Source: Immundisolibacter sp. | Lineage (GTDB): Bacteria > Pseudomonadota > Gammaproteobacteria > Immundisolibacterales > Immundisolibacteraceae | Direction: 5' to 3' | NCBI RefSeq assembly: GCF_014359565.1 | Contig: NZ_JACIZD010000004.1 | Location: 1-64,000, forward strand | Length of the DNA: 64,000 nt | Shown here: positions 21,276 through 33,917 of the stretch, in pieces | Numbering within the stretch: the stretch's first letter is position 1 | Layout of the letters: every line of letters begins with the position of its first letter | Notes under the pieces: generated by a model | Databases searched by the model: none | The model's input: the letters and a program-made list of their open reading frames with translations, nothing else | What the model was told of the DNA's origin: nothing | Translations under genes and position numbers: made by a program

Positions 21276-22090
21276 GCGCCGTTGTCCTCCACCCACGGGA
21301 ACCAGCGGCGGGCGAGCGCCGCCAGCGTGCGGTCCATCGCATACGCCAGCAGCGTGATCCACGCCACGTACGGCAGGATCACGTCCATCGCCATGTACCG
21401 GCGCACCAGAAAAATCCGGTAGCCGAGGCCATCGGTGGCGGCGATGGCCTCGGCCGCGATCAGGAACAACCAGGCCGGCCCCAATGTCAGGCGCAGGCCG
21501 TGCACGAGCGCCGGCAGGGTTTGCGGAATCACCACCCGCAGGGCGATCTGCCAGGTGCTGGCGCCCAGCGTCTGCGCCTTGATCACCTGTTCGCGCGGGA
21601 TCTCGCCCGCCCGCTGGGCCAGATCGCGCATCAGAAACGGCGCCACGCCAAAGCCGATCAGCACGATCTTGGACAGCTCGCCCAGCCCCAACACGATGAA
21701 CAGGATCGGCAGCAGCGCCAGCGGCGGGATCATCGACAGCACCGCCACCAGCGGCCCGAGCGTGGCGCGCACCAGTGGGATCAGGCCCATCGCCACGCCC
21801 ACCGCAAAGCCCAGCACGGCGCTCACGCCCACGCCCCAGGTCAGGCGCTGCAGGCTGGCGGCGGTATCGGCCCACAGCAGCACGCTGCCGCTGCGCGCAT
21901 CCGGCTGCGTGGCCAGGCGCACCGTGGTGTCCGCGAGCGTTGCCAGCGACGGCAGGAGCTTGTCGTTGGGGTTCGCCGCCAGGCGCGCGTCGGAGCCGAT
22001 CAGGTAGGCCAAGGCCAACAGGGCCAGCGGCAGCACCCCCAGCACCAGCGCGCTGGCGCGGCCGGGGCGGCGATTGAGCAGGCGGGTCAT
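21272..22090 (-). CDS. ABC transporter permease, probable guanidine importer
   Basis: The 272-residue inner-membrane protein has about six helices and the BPD_transp_1 EAA loop (EQVIKAQTLGASTWQIALRVVIPQTLP), which docks to the ATPase. The N-terminal helix is [17 protein letters not shown]. It resembles NitT/TauT permeases. It starts 18 bp after the substrate-binding protein gene. Confidence 0.9.
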   Translation of the reverse strand: MTRLLNRRPGRASALVLGVLPLALLALAYLIGSDARLAANPNDKLLPSLATLADTTVRLATQPDARSGSVLLWADTAASLQRLTWGVGVSAVLGFAVGVAMGLIPLVRATLGPLVAVLSMIPPLALLPILFIVLGLGELSKIVLIGFGVAPFLMRDLAQRAGEIPREQVIKAQTLGASTWQIALRVVIPQTLPALVHGLRLTLGPAWLFLIAAEAIAATDGLGYRIFLVRRYMAMDVILPYVAWITLLAYAMDRTLAALARRWFPWVEDNGA

Positions 22091-22108
22091 GGCCTTGCCT
22101 GTCGCGCC

Positions 22109-23170
22109 TTACAGCGCGCCGTCGGCCGCCATCTTCATGTAGGTGTCGTCAAAACGCAGCTTCACGTTGCCGGCATCGCCCAGCGTTTTGCCGCCCGGAA
22201 AGGCAATGCCCACCGCATCGGCGCTCCTGGCGCCCTCGCCCAGCAGCCCGTGGGCGAACGAGAACGTGCGCACGTAATCCATGGTGCGCAGCAGGGCCGG
22301 ATCGCGGCTGAAGGCCACCGCCTCGGCCGGCTCGTAGAACATCTGCGTGGTGGCGAGCTGGCTTTCGAAGCCGGCCAGGTCGGTTCCGGAAGCCTTGGCC
22401 ATGGCCTCGCGCGCGGCCTTGCCGGCGGCGTCCTGCGCGGCCATCAGCGCCATGGTTTCGTACCAGGCGCCGGTCAGCGCCTTGCCCAGCGCCGGGTTGG
22501 CCGCGAGCGTGGCCGAGTTGACCACCAGCAGGTCGATGATCTCGCCGGGAATATCGGACGAATCAAATACCAGCGACGCGCCCGGCAAGGCCTTGACCTC
22601 GGCCAGCTGCGGGTTCCAGGTGACGATGGCGTCCACATCCGGCGCCGCCGCGGCGGCCACGATGTCCGCATCGCCGGTGTTCACCACGGTGATGTCGCGC
22701 TCGCTCAGCCCCACCGACTCCAGCGCCCGCGCCAGCAGGTAGTGCGAAACCGATAGTTCCACCAGATTCACCTTGCGGCCCTTGATGGCCTTCAGGTCCG
22801 TGGCGCCCTTGAGCACCACGCCGTCGTTGCCGTTCGAGAAATCGCCCACGATCAGCGCCGTGGAGTCCACCCCGCCGGCCGCCGGGATGGTCAGGGCGTC
22901 CATGTTGGTCATCACGCAGCCGTCGAAGGCGCCGGCCGTGTACTGGTTGATGGACTCGACGTAATCGTTGATCTGCACCACGTCGATGCTGATGCCGTAC
23001 TTGTCGGCCCACTTCTTGACGATGCCGGTATCAGCCGCGTGGCCCCACGGCATCCAGCCGACATAGATGGACCAGGCGATGCGGAAGTCTTTCTTGGGCG
23101 CCGCCTGCGCCGGAGTGGCGAGGCCAACCGCCAGCACGGCGGTAAGCAGCAGGGTGGTCAAGCGGTTCAT
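22109..23170 (-). CDS. Periplasmic substrate-binding protein, probable guanidine-binding
   Basis: The 353-residue protein starts with a signal peptide MNRLTTLLLTAVLAVGLATPAQA. The mature part begins KKDFRIAWSIYVGWMPWGHAADTGIVKKWADKYG. The AWSIYVGWMPW opening is that of the ABC binding proteins found next to urea-carboxylase genes, enzymes later shown to act on guanidine. NitT/TauT-like two-lobe fold. CAGGGAG precedes the ATG at 23170. First gene after the guanidine-I riboswitch, which strongly supports guanidine as ligand. Automatic annotation may call it a urea or sulfonate binding protein. Confidence 0.88.
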   Translation of the reverse strand: MNRLTTLLLTAVLAVGLATPAQAAPKKDFRIAWSIYVGWMPWGHAADTGIVKKWADKYGISIDVVQINDYVESINQYTAGAFDGCVMTNMDALTIPAAGGVDSTALIVGDFSNGNDGVVLKGATDLKAIKGRKVNLVELSVSHYLLARALESVGLSERDITVVNTGDADIVAAAAAPDVDAIVTWNPQLAEVKALPGASLVFDSSDIPGEIIDLLVVNSATLAANPALGKALTGAWYETMALMAAQDAAGKAAREAMAKASGTDLAGFESQLATTQMFYEPAEAVAFSRDPALLRTMDYVRTFSFAHGLLGEGARSADAVGIAFPGGKTLGDAGNVKLRFDDTYMKMAADGAL

Positions 23171-23248
23171 GGTGCGCTCCCTGTGGTGGAAGCGCCGGGG
23201 GGCCGGCGAGCGAAATGCCAGGCGCCGTGGACCCCAGCGCAGCTAACA

Positions 23249-23346
23249 TCTCCCGGGCTTTTGTCCCGCCGTGTACCCGGTCCTGTGGGGGCCGGGCTGC
23301 CTCTCTCGGACCAGCACCCGGCCGCAGCCGAATCGGAACCCTAGAC
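23249..23346 (-). promoter_or_regulatory. Guanidine-I (ykkC) riboswitch
   Basis: On the minus strand the conserved blocks appear in the right order. CTAGGGTTCCG (complement of 23334-23344) comes first, then GGTCCGAGAGAGGCAG. ACACGGCGGGACAAAAGCCC and GGGAGA close the aptamer near 23249. These are the near-invariant nucleotides of the ykkC class, which binds guanidinium and turns genes on. The start codon of the transporter operon is about 80 nt downstream. Between them is a perfect hairpin CGCCGG-CCCC-CCGGCG (23193-23208) close to the ribosome-binding site, with no T tract. Control may therefore be at translation. The promoter must lie within the divergent M16 gene. Confidence 0.93.
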
Positions 23347-23351
23347 GCAAC

Positions 23352-24509
23352 GTGAACTTTGCAATCCCTGTGCCACACCCTGCCGCCACGACCACGCAGG
23401 CCCTTCCCAACGGCGGGCGAATCACCTTCGATCCGCGTCCGCAGGCCGCTTCCGTCGCCGTGGTGCTGCGTCTGGCAGGCGGCACGCGCGAGGAAACCGC
23501 CGCCGATGCCGGGCATCTGCACCTGCTGGAACACCTGCTGCTGCGGCGCACCGCCCGCAGCGATTCGTCGGCACTCGCCCGGCGCATCACGGCGCTCGGG
23601 GGCATGGTCAATGCCGAGACCGGCCGCGAACATCTGGCGCTGATCGGCCGCGCGCCGGCCGGGCAGGCGTCCGCACTGGCCGAGCTGCTGGTCGAGTGCC
23701 TGTGCGAACCGGCCTTCGACGAAACCGACCTGGCACTGGAACTGGGCGTGATCGAAGCCGAACGCACTTTCGTGGGGCAGACGCCGCCCCACGAGGCCCT
23801 GATCCGGCTCGCCTGGCCGCAGCATCCGCTCGGCCGGCTGGTGCTGCCGGCCGATCCGGCATCTGCCGGCCCGGCTGCGCTGCAGCGACTGTGGGCGCGC
23901 CAGTGCGTCGGAGCACGGCTTGGCGTCGCGGTCGTCGGCGCTTTCGATGTTGCCGCGGTCGAAGCAGCGCTTGCGCCGCTGGCAAGGCTGCCCGCCGGCA
24001 CCGCCCCCGACTGGGGAGCACCGCCCGAGTTCGTGCCCGGCCGTTACGGCGATCTGCGCGATGAGCGGCCAGCAAGCCTGCTGTGGGCACTGCCGTGCAT
24101 GCCCTACGACCGCGCCGCTACGGCGGGCTGGGAATTGACCGCAGCGGTGCTGGAATTCACCCTCGCCGCGGCGCTGCGGGACAGCGGTCTTGCCTACGCG
24201 TGCGCGGTGTGGCCAGAGTTCCATTCGGATGCCGGCCTGATCGCGGTGCAGGTATCGACGGTGCCGGGCCGGGTCGCCGCCTGTGCCGACGCGGTGAATG
24301 CCTGCCTGGATGCGCTGGCGAACGAAGGCTCGAGTTCGGAAATGACGAACCTCGCGCGCGACGCCCTTTCAGCGCGCGCAGCGCTGGCCCGGGACGACCT
24401 GGAAAACCAGGCACAGGCGCTGACGCAGCATCCGCCCGGCATCGAGCCGGCGCCCGGCCAACGGATCGTGCTGCCGGCCGCCGGCTGCGTGTTGCAGATC
24501 GTGGTATGA
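23352..24509 (+). CDS. M16-family metallopeptidase-like protein
   Basis: The protein has about 385 residues if it starts at GTG 23352. The inverted zinc motif HxxEH is intact (HLLEH, residues 57-61), and the third ligand Glu lies about 76 residues on in VIEAERTF, as in pitrilysin and processing peptidases. The length corresponds to one M16 half-unit, so it might act as a dimer or with a partner. No signal peptide is evident. The start is uncertain: an in-frame GTG at 23271 lies inside the antisense riboswitch region, and neither GTG has a clear ribosome-binding site. It diverges from the guanidine operon. Confidence 0.8.
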   Translation: MNFAIPVPHPAATTTQALPNGGRITFDPRPQAASVAVVLRLAGGTREETAADAGHLHLLEHLLLRRTARSDSSALARRITALGGMVNAETGREHLALIGRAPAGQASALAELLVECLCEPAFDETDLALELGVIEAERTFVGQTPPHEALIRLAWPQHPLGRLVLPADPASAGPAALQRLWARQCVGARLGVAVVGAFDVAAVEAALAPLARLPAGTAPDWGAPPEFVPGRYGDLRDERPASLLWALPCMPYDRAATAGWELTAAVLEFTLAAALRDSGLAYACAVWPEFHSDAGLIAVQVSTVPGRVAACADAVNACLDALANEGSSSEMTNLARDALSARAALARDDLENQAQALTQHPPGIEPAPGQRIVLPAAGCVLQIVV

Positions 24510-24543
24510 GCGCGCGCCGCGCCTGCGGCTCACCGCATCCGGA

Positions 24544-24987
24544 TCAGCCCCGGGTGCGCATCATCAGCGTGAACTCGCCGTCCTGAATCCGCTCGTGGCG
24601 CTGGTTGGTGACAGTAAAGGCCAGCGTGACCACGCCGCGGTCGGGCTTGGAGGTTGCCTTCACCGCCCGCACGCGCATCTCGGCGGCGATGGTGTCGCCG
24701 AACTTCACCGGCCCGATGAAGCGCCAGGTCAGGCCCAGGAACGCGATGATGGTGCCGTTGATGACACCGGTCTGATGCATCAGACCGGACACGATGGCCA
24801 GACCCAGCAGGCCGTGCGCAATCGGCTCGCCGAACTGCGTCTCGGCTGCGAACACGCGGTCGGTGTGCAGCACGTTGAAGTCGCCGGACAGGCCGGCGAA
24901 GGCCATCACGTCGGCCTCGGTGACGGTACGGCGCACGGTCGGGATGACCGCGCCGGGGGTGAAATCCTCGAAATACCAGGCGGTCAT
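24544..24987 (-). CDS. MaoC-like hot-dog dehydratase
   Basis: The 147-residue protein has the MaoC/(R)-enoyl-CoA hydratase layout: YFEDFTPG near the N-terminus, then the catalytic segment AGLSGDFNVLHTD...FGEPIAHGLL with the D and H of the active site. The hot-dog strands follow (WRFIGPVKFGDTIAAEMRV). These enzymes hydrate enoyl-CoA thioesters or dehydrate hydroxyacyl-CoAs. Single gene, facing the M16 gene tail to tail. Confidence 0.88.
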   Translation of the reverse strand: MTAWYFEDFTPGAVIPTVRRTVTEADVMAFAGLSGDFNVLHTDRVFAAETQFGEPIAHGLLGLAIVSGLMHQTGVINGTIIAFLGLTWRFIGPVKFGDTIAAEMRVRAVKATSKPDRGVVTLAFTVTNQRHERIQDGEFTLMMRTRG

Positions 24988-25110
24988 CTCAGCTCCTAGC
25001 GGTCAGGACAAGCGGCGGCAGATTACGCGCTGCAAAAGGCGACCGGCAAGCGCGCCGGCTTGAAGGAAACTTAAACTATCTGCCCCGCCACCCGCACCCA
25101 GGCCCGCGCC

Positions 25111-25806
25111 ATGACCGCCACCCTGATCCTGATCCGCCACGGCCGCTCGCTGTGGAACGACCAGAACCGCTTCACCGGCTGGGTCGACGTGCCGCTGATG
25201 GAGCGCGGCTGGCAGGAGGCCGAAACGGCCGGTCGCCTGCTGGCCGACTACCGTTTCGATGCCGCCTACGCCTCGCACCTGCAGCGCGCCATCTGCACCC
25301 TGCAGGTGGTGCTGCGCGCCAACCGCGGCGGGCGCACGCCGATCTTCATCCCGGCCGAGGGCACCGTGCCGCGCGAGTCCTACCGGCCGAACGAGAACGA
25401 GTTTCCAGCCTTTTTGCACGTCGTGCCGCTGGCCGAACGCCACTACGGCGACCTGCAGGGCCTGAACAAGGACGAGGTGCGGGCCAAGTACGGCGAGGAG
25501 CAGTTCGTCAAGTGGCGCCGCGGTTACGACACCCCGCCGCCGAACGGCGAGAGCCTCAAGGACACCGTGGCACGCGCCCTGCCCTACTTCAACACCGAGA
25601 TTCGGCCGCGTCTCGCGAGCGGCGAGACGGTGCTGATCTCCGCCCACGGCAATTCGCTTCGCGCACTGACCAAGGAACTGGAAGGCATTTCCGACCAGGA
25701 CATCATCAAGCTGGAAATCCCGACCGGCGTGCCGATCATCTACCGGCTGGATGTCGACGCAGACCGGCTGCACATCGTCGACAAGCAGGTGCTGGGCACC
25801 GGCTGA
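25111..25806 (+). CDS. gpmA: 2,3-bisphosphoglycerate-dependent phosphoglycerate mutase
   Basis: The 231-residue enzyme interconverts 3- and 2-phosphoglycerate in glycolysis and gluconeogenesis. The phospho-histidine motif RHG (H10) is in [12 protein letters not shown]; the [17 protein letters not shown]-adjacent ERHYGDLQG and [10 protein letters not shown] motifs are conserved. The second catalytic His is in SAHGNS. The ATG at 25111 gives the usual N-terminus. The MFS gene begins 8 bp downstream, so the two may be co-transcribed. Confidence 0.95.
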   Translation: MTATLILIRHGRSLWNDQNRFTGWVDVPLMERGWQEAETAGRLLADYRFDAAYASHLQRAICTLQVVLRANRGGRTPIFIPAEGTVPRESYRPNENEFPAFLHVVPLAERHYGDLQGLNKDEVRAKYGEEQFVKWRRGYDTPPPNGESLKDTVARALPYFNTEIRPRLASGETVLISAHGNSLRALTKELEGISDQDIIKLEIPTGVPIIYRLDVDADRLHIVDKQVLGTG

Positions 25807-25813
25807 CCCGGCC

Positions 25814-26971
25814 GTGGCGCGTCTGCGCCTGCCGCGCACGGTCTGGGTGCTCGGCTTCGCCTCGCTGCTGAACGACACCGCCAGCGAGATGATCGCGCCC
25901 CTGCTGCCGGTGTTCCTGACCGCCGTGCTGGGCGCCGCGCCGGCCGCCATCGGCCTGATCGAGGGCCTGGCCGTGGCCACCGCCAGCGTGCTGCAGCTGG
26001 TTTCCGGGCGCCTCGCCGACCGTGGCGTCAGCACCCGCTGGCTGGTGCTGGGTGGTTATGGTGCCTCGAACCTGGTGCGTCCACTGATCGCGCTGGCCTG
26101 GGCCTGGCCGGTGGTGCTGCTGTTGCGCTTTGCCGACCGCATCGGCAAGGGTCTGCGCACCTCGCCACGCGACGCCCTGCTGGCCGGGGCGGTGGAGGAA
26201 CGGCACCGCGGCGTGGTGTTCGGCTTTCACCGGGCCATGGATCACGGCGGCGCCATGCTGGGGCCGCTGCTGGCCTTTGGCCTGCTGCAGGCCGGCCTGA
26301 GCACGCCGCAGGTGTTTGCGGCCTCGGTGGTGCCCGGTGCGCTGGTGTTGCTGTGCCTGGGCCTTGGGCTGCGCGAGCCCGCCGCGATTCCACCCGCGCC
26401 GCTGGCGCCGCTGCGCTGGGGCCTGCTCGACCGGCGCATTCGCGGCCTGATCGGCGCCGCCGGGCTGCTGGCAGTCGCCAGCGTGCCGGACGCCTTCCTG
26501 GTGCTGTGGGCGTATCAGGGCGGCATCGAGGTGGTCTGGCTGCCGCTGCTGTGGGCGGCGGCGCATGCGGTCCGGTCGGCCATATCCATCCCGGCCGGCT
26601 ATTTGTCGGACCGCCTCGGGCGCATCCCCGTCGTTACCGGTGGCTGGCTGATCCGCGCCGGCCTGCTGGCCGTGATGGGCGCCGTCAGCCGGGACGGCAC
26701 GCTGCTCTGGGGGCTGTTTCTGGCCTATGCCGGCGCCACCGCCTGCACCGAGGGCGCCGAACGGGCGCTGATCGGCGATCGCGCCCCACCGGAACAAAAA
26801 GGTACCGCGTTTGGCATCTACTACCTGGTCAGCGGCCTGCTGGCCCTGCCCGGGGCCGTGCTGTTCGGCGGCCTGTGGCAGAGCCTTGGCCAGGGCAGTG
26901 CATTCGCCGTGGCCGCCGCGATCACGCTGATCGGCGCCGGCGCGTTCGTTCACCAGGCACGACAAGGCTGA
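25814..26971 (+). CDS. MFS transporter
   Basis: The 385-residue membrane protein starts at GTG 25814 (VARLRLPRTVWVLGFASLLNDTASEMIAPLLPVF). Around twelve hydrophobic segments are visible. The MFS loop motif GRLADRGVSTRWLVLGGYG lies after helix 2 and its half-repeat GYLSDRLGRIPVVTGGW in the second half. The segment LLNDTASEM...IGLIEGLAVA and RFADRIGKGLRTSPRDALLA resemble a widespread MFS subgroup of unknown substrate. No substrate can be assigned. It follows gpmA by 8 bp. Confidence 0.88.
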   Translation: MARLRLPRTVWVLGFASLLNDTASEMIAPLLPVFLTAVLGAAPAAIGLIEGLAVATASVLQLVSGRLADRGVSTRWLVLGGYGASNLVRPLIALAWAWPVVLLLRFADRIGKGLRTSPRDALLAGAVEERHRGVVFGFHRAMDHGGAMLGPLLAFGLLQAGLSTPQVFAASVVPGALVLLCLGLGLREPAAIPPAPLAPLRWGLLDRRIRGLIGAAGLLAVASVPDAFLVLWAYQGGIEVVWLPLLWAAAHAVRSAISIPAGYLSDRLGRIPVVTGGWLIRAGLLAVMGAVSRDGTLLWGLFLAYAGATACTEGAERALIGDRAPPEQKGTAFGIYYLVSGLLALPGAVLFGGLWQSLGQGSAFAVAAAITLIGAGAFVHQARQG

Positions 26972-27004
26972 GTTCGCACCGCCCGCGCCCCGTCGGGGCC
27001 GGCG

Positions 27005-28936
<1,932 letters not shown>

Positions 28937-29053
28937 GGGATCCCCTGATGGCTCACGCGCCGTGCGGCGACAGCGTTCGAACAACGAATGGTAAGTAAGC
29001 GGACGATAGGCGTCGAGAAAAACGACCCGCCACGGCCCAGCGAGGACACACGC

Positions 29054-29794
29054 ATGGAACACTCCCCCGAGGATCGGCACGAGGCGGCCATCCGCAGCGC
29101 CTGGCAACGCAACGCCGCGCCGTGGGCTGACGCCGTGCGCCAGCAGCGCATCGACAGCCGCCGGCTGGTGACCGACCAGGCGATCGTGGAGGCAGTCATG
29201 CGCCAACGGCCGAAACGCGTACTCGATGCCGGATGCGGCGAAGGCTGGCTCTCGCGCCGGCTGACGGCGCTCGGCCTGGCGGTGCTGGGCGTGGACGCGG
29301 AGCAAGGCCTGATCGACGTCGCCCGGGCGGCCGGCGGATGTGAATTCACGGTCGCGTCGTACGACGACCTGGCGGCCGGCAGCATCGGGCAGATGTTCGA
29401 CACCGTAGTGTGCAACTTCGCCCTGCTCGGCCGGGACTCGACCGAGGCACTGTTTCGCGCGGCGCCGGCGCTGCTGGACCCCCGCGGCACACTGGTGGTG
29501 CAGACCCTGCACCCGCATACTGGCGACCACGGCCTGCCCTACCGAAACGGCTGGCGCGAGGGTTCCTGGGCCGGCTGCGGGCCGGGCTTTGCGCAACCGG
29601 CGCCGTGGTACTTCCGCACGCTGGAAAGCTGGGTGCGGCTGTTCACCGATCACGACCTGCCGCTGATCGCGCTGGACGAACCCGTGCACCCGCTCACGGG
29701 TCGACCAGCGTCGGTGATCTTCACCGGCCGGCGGCCGGAGTCTTGCCAACTCGCCCATGATTCAGGGGGCCGGCTGGCTGCGGAGGCGGGTTGA
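29054..29794 (+). CDS. Class I SAM-dependent methyltransferase
   Basis: The 246-residue cytoplasmic protein carries motif [13 protein letters not shown] at about residues 58-69, the acidic motif [13 protein letters not shown], and the motif IV region [12 protein letters not shown]. Resembles small-molecule or ubiquinone-type methyltransferases; substrate unknown. The ATG at 29054 is chosen because GAGG precedes it and homology starts there. The next 272 bp (29795-30066) hold nothing I recognise. Confidence 0.82.
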   Translation: MEHSPEDRHEAAIRSAWQRNAAPWADAVRQQRIDSRRLVTDQAIVEAVMRQRPKRVLDAGCGEGWLSRRLTALGLAVLGVDAEQGLIDVARAAGGCEFTVASYDDLAAGSIGQMFDTVVCNFALLGRDSTEALFRAAPALLDPRGTLVVQTLHPHTGDHGLPYRNGWREGSWAGCGPGFAQPAPWYFRTLESWVRLFTDHDLPLIALDEPVHPLTGRPASVIFTGRRPESCQLAHDSGGRLAAEAG

Positions 29795-30066
29795 CCTGCC
29801 GTGGCGATCGCCGCGATCGATCATCCGGCACCACATGTGCTTGCTTGATGCTGCCGGTGGCAGCAATTACCGTGACCAGGCGCAGCGAGCCAAGGCGCGC
29901 ATGCCCTGTCTCGAGCACGTGTTGGGGGCGCCGACTTGATCGAAAGCATCGCGCTCCCCAATCTGCTGCCAAACTATAGCCGGGCGCGGTTCGACGCCGA
30001 TGGAACGGCGAAACCTGGGCGCCTCGGCAGCCCATACCGGCCGTAAACCCAGTCACAGGAGACAGC

Positions 30067-31152
30067 GTGAATAACGAAACCCGCCCGTGGTGGCGCCGCG
30101 CTGGCGTGCTTGCCGCCGTGGCCATCGCCGCCGCGCTGGCGTTCGCAGGCTGGCGGTACGTACTCGAGCGCAACGGCGCACTGAACGGCATCGCCAGCGG
30201 CAACGGCCGCATCGAGGCGACCGAAATCGACATTGCCGCCAAGATTCCGGGGCGGATCAAGGAAATCCTGGCCCGCGAGGGCGACTTCGTCAGCGCGGGG
30301 GCGGAGCTGGCGCGCATGGATACGGCCGTGCTCGAAGCCCAGCGCGCCGAGGCCCAGGCGCAGCTCGAGCGGGCGCACAGCGGCGTCGCCACCGCCGAGA
30401 GCCTGGTGCATCAGCGCGAGGCCGAAAAACACGCTGCCGAGGCGCGGGTGGCGCAAAACGAAGCCGAACGCGTGGCGGCGCAAAAGCACCTCGCCCGCTC
30501 GCGCGAACTCAGCGCGCGCCTTGCCATCTCCGAGCAAGAGCTCGACGACCAGCAGGCACGGTTCGCGGCGGCGGTGGCAGCGGTGGCGGCGGCGCGCGCG
30601 CAGGTAGCAGCCGCCGATGCGGCCCTGGTCAACAGCCGCGCGCAGGTGGTCGACGCCGGCGCAGCGGTGGATGCAGCTCGCGCCACCATCGACCGCATCC
30701 AGGCCGACATCGACGACAGCGTGCTGCGCTCGCCGCGCGACGGGCGCGTGCAGTACCGCGTGGCCGAACCCGGCGAAGTGCTGCCGGCCGGCGGCGTGGT
30801 GCTGAACCTGGTCGACCTGGGCGACGTGTACATGACCTTTTTCCTGCCCACGGCGCAGGCCGGCCGGGTAGCGCTGGGCGACGAGGTCCGCCTGGTGCTG
30901 GATGCCGCCCCGCAGTACGTGGTGCCGGCGCGGGTGTCGTTCGTCGCCGACGTGGCGCAGTTCACGCCCAAGACGGTGGAAACCGCCGAGGAGCGGCAGA
31001 AGCTGATGTTCCGCGTCAAGGCCAACATCGACCTCGATCTGCTGAAAAAACACCTCAAGCAGGTCAAGACCGGCCTGCCGGGCGTCGCCTACGTGCGCAT
31101 CGATCGTAACGCCGCTTGGCCGGAGCAGCTGGCGATCATCCTGCCGCCGTGA
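30067..31152 (+). CDS. HlyD-family membrane-fusion protein (YhiI-like)
   Basis: The 361-residue periplasmic adaptor starts at GTG with AGGAGA upstream. One N-terminal helix ([21 protein letters not shown]) anchors it. A lipoyl half-motif follows ([20 protein letters not shown]). Then comes a long coiled coil of alternating Ala/Glu/Gln (about residues 85-215), followed by the second lipoyl half ([28 protein letters not shown]) and the beta-barrel. Such adaptors link an inner-membrane ABC exporter to an outer-membrane channel. Its stop overlaps the start of the rbbA-like gene, matching the E. coli yhiI-rbbA-yhhJ order. Confidence 0.92.
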   Translation: MNNETRPWWRRAGVLAAVAIAAALAFAGWRYVLERNGALNGIASGNGRIEATEIDIAAKIPGRIKEILAREGDFVSAGAELARMDTAVLEAQRAEAQAQLERAHSGVATAESLVHQREAEKHAAEARVAQNEAERVAAQKHLARSRELSARLAISEQELDDQQARFAAAVAAVAAARAQVAAADAALVNSRAQVVDAGAAVDAARATIDRIQADIDDSVLRSPRDGRVQYRVAEPGEVLPAGGVVLNLVDLGDVYMTFFLPTAQAGRVALGDEVRLVLDAAPQYVVPARVSFVADVAQFTPKTVETAEERQKLMFRVKANIDLDLLKKHLKQVKTGLPGVAYVRIDRNAAWPEQLAIILPP

Positions 31153-33917
31153 CCGCCGCGCCCCCCGCCAGCCCGCCGCCGGACGGCGCCCCGGTGGCCC
31201 GCCTCAGCGGCGTTGGCCTGCGCTACGGCAAGGTCGAGGCGCTGGTCGATGTGACGCTCGACCTGCCGGGCGGTTGCATGGCCGGCCTGATCGGCCCGGA
31301 CGGGGTCGGCAAGTCGAGCCTGTTGGCGCTGACCGCCGGCGCGCGCGCCATCCAGGACGGCCGGATCGAGGTGTTCGGCGTGGACCTGGCCGATGCCCGC
31401 GCGCGCCGGGGCATCCTGCCGCGCATTGCCTACATGCCGCAAGGCCTGGGCAAGAACCTCTACCCGACGCTGTCGATCGCCGAGAACCTCGAGTTCTTCG
31501 CCCGCCTGTTCGGCCACGACGGCAGCGAGCGGGCACGGCGGATCGAGACGCTCACGCGCGCCACCGGGTTGTTCCCATTTCTGGACCGGCCGGCCGGCAA
31601 GCTGTCCGGCGGCATGAAGCAGAAGCTCGGCCTGTGCTGCGCGCTGATCCACGACCCGGACCTGCTGATCCTGGACGAGCCCACCACCGGCGTCGATCCG
31701 CTGTCGCGGCGCCAGTTCTGGGACTTGATCGCCGGCATCCGCCGCAACCGCCCCAACCTGAGCGTGCTGGTGGCCACTGCCTACATGGAAGAGGCAGCGC
31801 GCTTCGACTGGCTGGCGGCCATGGACGATGGCCGGGTACTGACCATCGGCAGCCCAGCGACCATCCTGGCGCAAGCCGGCGCGGCGACGCTGGAAGAGGC
31901 CTTCATCCGCCTGCTGCCGGAGGACAAGCGGCGGGGTTACCGGCCGGTCGAGATTCCGCCGCGGCCGCAAGACGATGGCGATACCGCAATCGAGGCCCGG
32001 GATCTGACCATGCGCTTTGGCGACTTCACGGCGGTCGATCACGTCAGCCTGCGCGTGCCGAGGGGTGAGATCTTCGGTTTTCTGGGCTCCAACGGCTGCG
32101 GCAAGACCACGACCATGAAGATGCTCACCGGCCTGCTGTCGCCGACCGAAGGCCAGGCCTGGCTGTTCGGAAACGAGGTCGACCCGCACGACATCGCCAC
32201 GCGCCGGCGCGTCGGCTACATGTCGCAGTCGTTCTCGCTCTACAACGAACTGACGGTGGCGCAGAACCTCACCCTGCACGCGCGCCTGTTCGGCGTGCCG
32301 GCGGCGCAGATCGCGCCGCGGGTGCAGGAAATGGCCGAGCGCTTCGGCCTCACGCAGGTGATGGACAAACTGCCCGACGCGCTGCCGCTGGGCGTGCGCC
32401 AGCGCCTGTCATTGGCGGCGGCGCTGATCCACAAGCCTGAGATGCTGATCCTGGACGAACCCACCTCGGGCGTGGACCCGGTGGCGCGCGACGCCTTCTG
32501 GCGCATGCTGGTCGAGTTGTCGCGCGGCGACGGGGTGACCATCTTCATCTCCACCCACTTCATGAACGAGGCCGAACGCTGCGACCGCATCTCGCTGATG
32601 CACGCCGGCAAGGTGCTGGCGGTCGGACCGCCGGCCGAGCTGGCGCAGCGGCGCGGCACAGCGACGCTGGAGGATGCCTTCATCGCCTACCTCGAGGATG
32701 CCACCGCGGCCGACAAGAAGGACGACGAGCCACGACTGACGGCCCAGGCGTCGGCGGCCAGCGACGGTGGCCTCAGCGGCTGGCGGCAGCACTTCGACCC
32801 GCGGCGCTTCGGCAGCTATGCGCGGCGCGAGACGCTCGAGCTGGTGCGCGACCCGATCCGCCTGACGCTGGCCCTGCTCGGCAGCGCCCTGCTGATGCTG
32901 GTAATGGGCTATGGCATCAACCTGGACGTCGAGGATCTCAGCTTCGCCGTGCTCGACCGCGACCAGACCACGCTGAGCCAAAACTACGCCCTGGACCTGG
33001 CCGGCTCGCGCTATTTCAGCGAACAGCCGCCGATCATCGACTACGCCGATCTGGACTGGCGCATGCGCTCGGGCAAGCTGAGCCTGGCGATCGAGATCCC
33101 GCCGAGCTTCGCGCGCGACGTCGCCCGTGGCCGGCCGGTGCAGATCGGCGCCTGGATCGACGGCGCCATGCCGACACGGGCGGAGACCGTGCGCGGCTAT
33201 GTACAGGGGATTCATGCCCACTGGCTGGCCACCAGGGCGCGCGAGGCCGGCCGTGGCGAGGCCTTGGCGGGGCTCGTCACCATCGAGACCCGGTTCCGCT
33301 ACAACCCGGACGTCAAGAGCCTGGTGGCGATGGTGCCGGCGGTGATTCCGCTGCTGCTGATGATGATTCCGGCCATGCTCGCAGCGCTCGCCGTGGTACG
33401 CGAGAAGGAACTCGGCTCGATCACCAACTTCTACGTCACGCCGACCACGCGGCTCGAATTCCTGCTCGGCAAGCAGCTGCCTTACGTGGTCCTGTCCTTC
33501 CTGAGCTTCCTGCTGCTCACGCTGCTGGCGGTGACCGTGTTTCGCGTGCCGCTGAAGGGCAGCTTCCTGACGCTGGCGGCGGCTGCGCTGCTGTATGTCG
33601 GCGCCGCCACGGCTCTGGGGCTGCTGATTTCCACCTTCATGCGCAGCCAGATCGCGGCGATCTTCGGCACGGCGGTGCTGACCATCCTGCCGGCAGTGAA
33701 CTTCTCCGGCATGATCGACCCGGTGTCCTCGCTCCAGGGCGCCGGCCGGCTGATCGGGGAGATCTACCCGACCACACATTTCCTGACCATCGCCCGCGGC
33801 ACCTTCTCGAAGGCCCTCAACTTCTCGGACCTGCATGCCGCCTTTCTGCCGCTGGCGCTGGCCGTGCCGATCCTGATCGGCTTGTCCGCCACGCTGCTCA
33901 AGAAGCAGGAGCGGTAG
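31149..33917 (+). CDS. rbbA: Fused ABC exporter: two ATPase domains plus ABC-2 permease (RbbA-like)
   Basis: The 922-residue protein contains two complete ABC domains. The first has Walker [12 protein letters not shown], signature [13 protein letters not shown] and Walker [13 protein letters not shown]. The second has [11 protein letters not shown], a degenerate signature [13 protein letters not shown] and [12 protein letters not shown]. An ABC-2 type membrane domain with about six helices follows (from [18 protein letters not shown]). This architecture is RbbA/YhiH, called ribosome-associated ATPase in E. coli but more probably an exporter subunit. Start GTG 31149 overlaps the adaptor stop by 4 bp. 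The substrate is unknown. Confidence 0.93.
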   Translation: MTAAPPASPPPDGAPVARLSGVGLRYGKVEALVDVTLDLPGGCMAGLIGPDGVGKSSLLALTAGARAIQDGRIEVFGVDLADARARRGILPRIAYMPQGLGKNLYPTLSIAENLEFFARLFGHDGSERARRIETLTRATGLFPFLDRPAGKLSGGMKQKLGLCCALIHDPDLLILDEPTTGVDPLSRRQFWDLIAGIRRNRPNLSVLVATAYMEEAARFDWLAAMDDGRVLTIGSPATILAQAGAATLEEAFIRLLPEDKRRGYRPVEIPPRPQDDGDTAIEARDLTMRFGDFTAVDHVSLRVPRGEIFGFLGSNGCGKTTTMKMLTGLLSPTEGQAWLFGNEVDPHDIATRRRVGYMSQSFSLYNELTVAQNLTLHARLFGVPAAQIAPRVQEMAERFGLTQVMDKLPDALPLGVRQRLSLAAALIHKPEMLILDEPTSGVDPVARDAFWRMLVELSRGDGVTIFISTHFMNEAERCDRISLMHAGKVLAVGPPAELAQRRGTATLEDAFIAYLEDATAADKKDDEPRLTAQASAASDGGLSGWRQHFDPRRFGSYARRETLELVRDPIRLTLALLGSALLMLVMGYGINLDVEDLSFAVLDRDQTTLSQNYALDLAGSRYFSEQPPIIDYADLDWRMRSGKLSLAIEIPPSFARDVARGRPVQIGAWIDGAMPTRAETVRGYVQGIHAHWLATRAREAGRGEALAGLVTIETRFRYNPDVKSLVAMVPAVIPLLLMMIPAMLAALAVVREKELGSITNFYVTPTTRLEFLLGKQLPYVVLSFLSFLLLTLLAVTVFRVPLKGSFLTLAAAALLYVGAATALGLLISTFMRSQIAAIFGTAVLTILPAVNFSGMIDPVSSLQGAGRLIGEIYPTTHFLTIARGTFSKALNFSDLHAAFLPLALAVPILIGLSATLLKKQER

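Noticed and set aside
20457-23170. Urea, nitrate or sulfonate transporter label for the ABC genes
   Set aside because: The riboswitch senses guanidine and the next gene is guanidinase-like, so guanidine is the more economical substrate; family similarity alone does not set the ligand.
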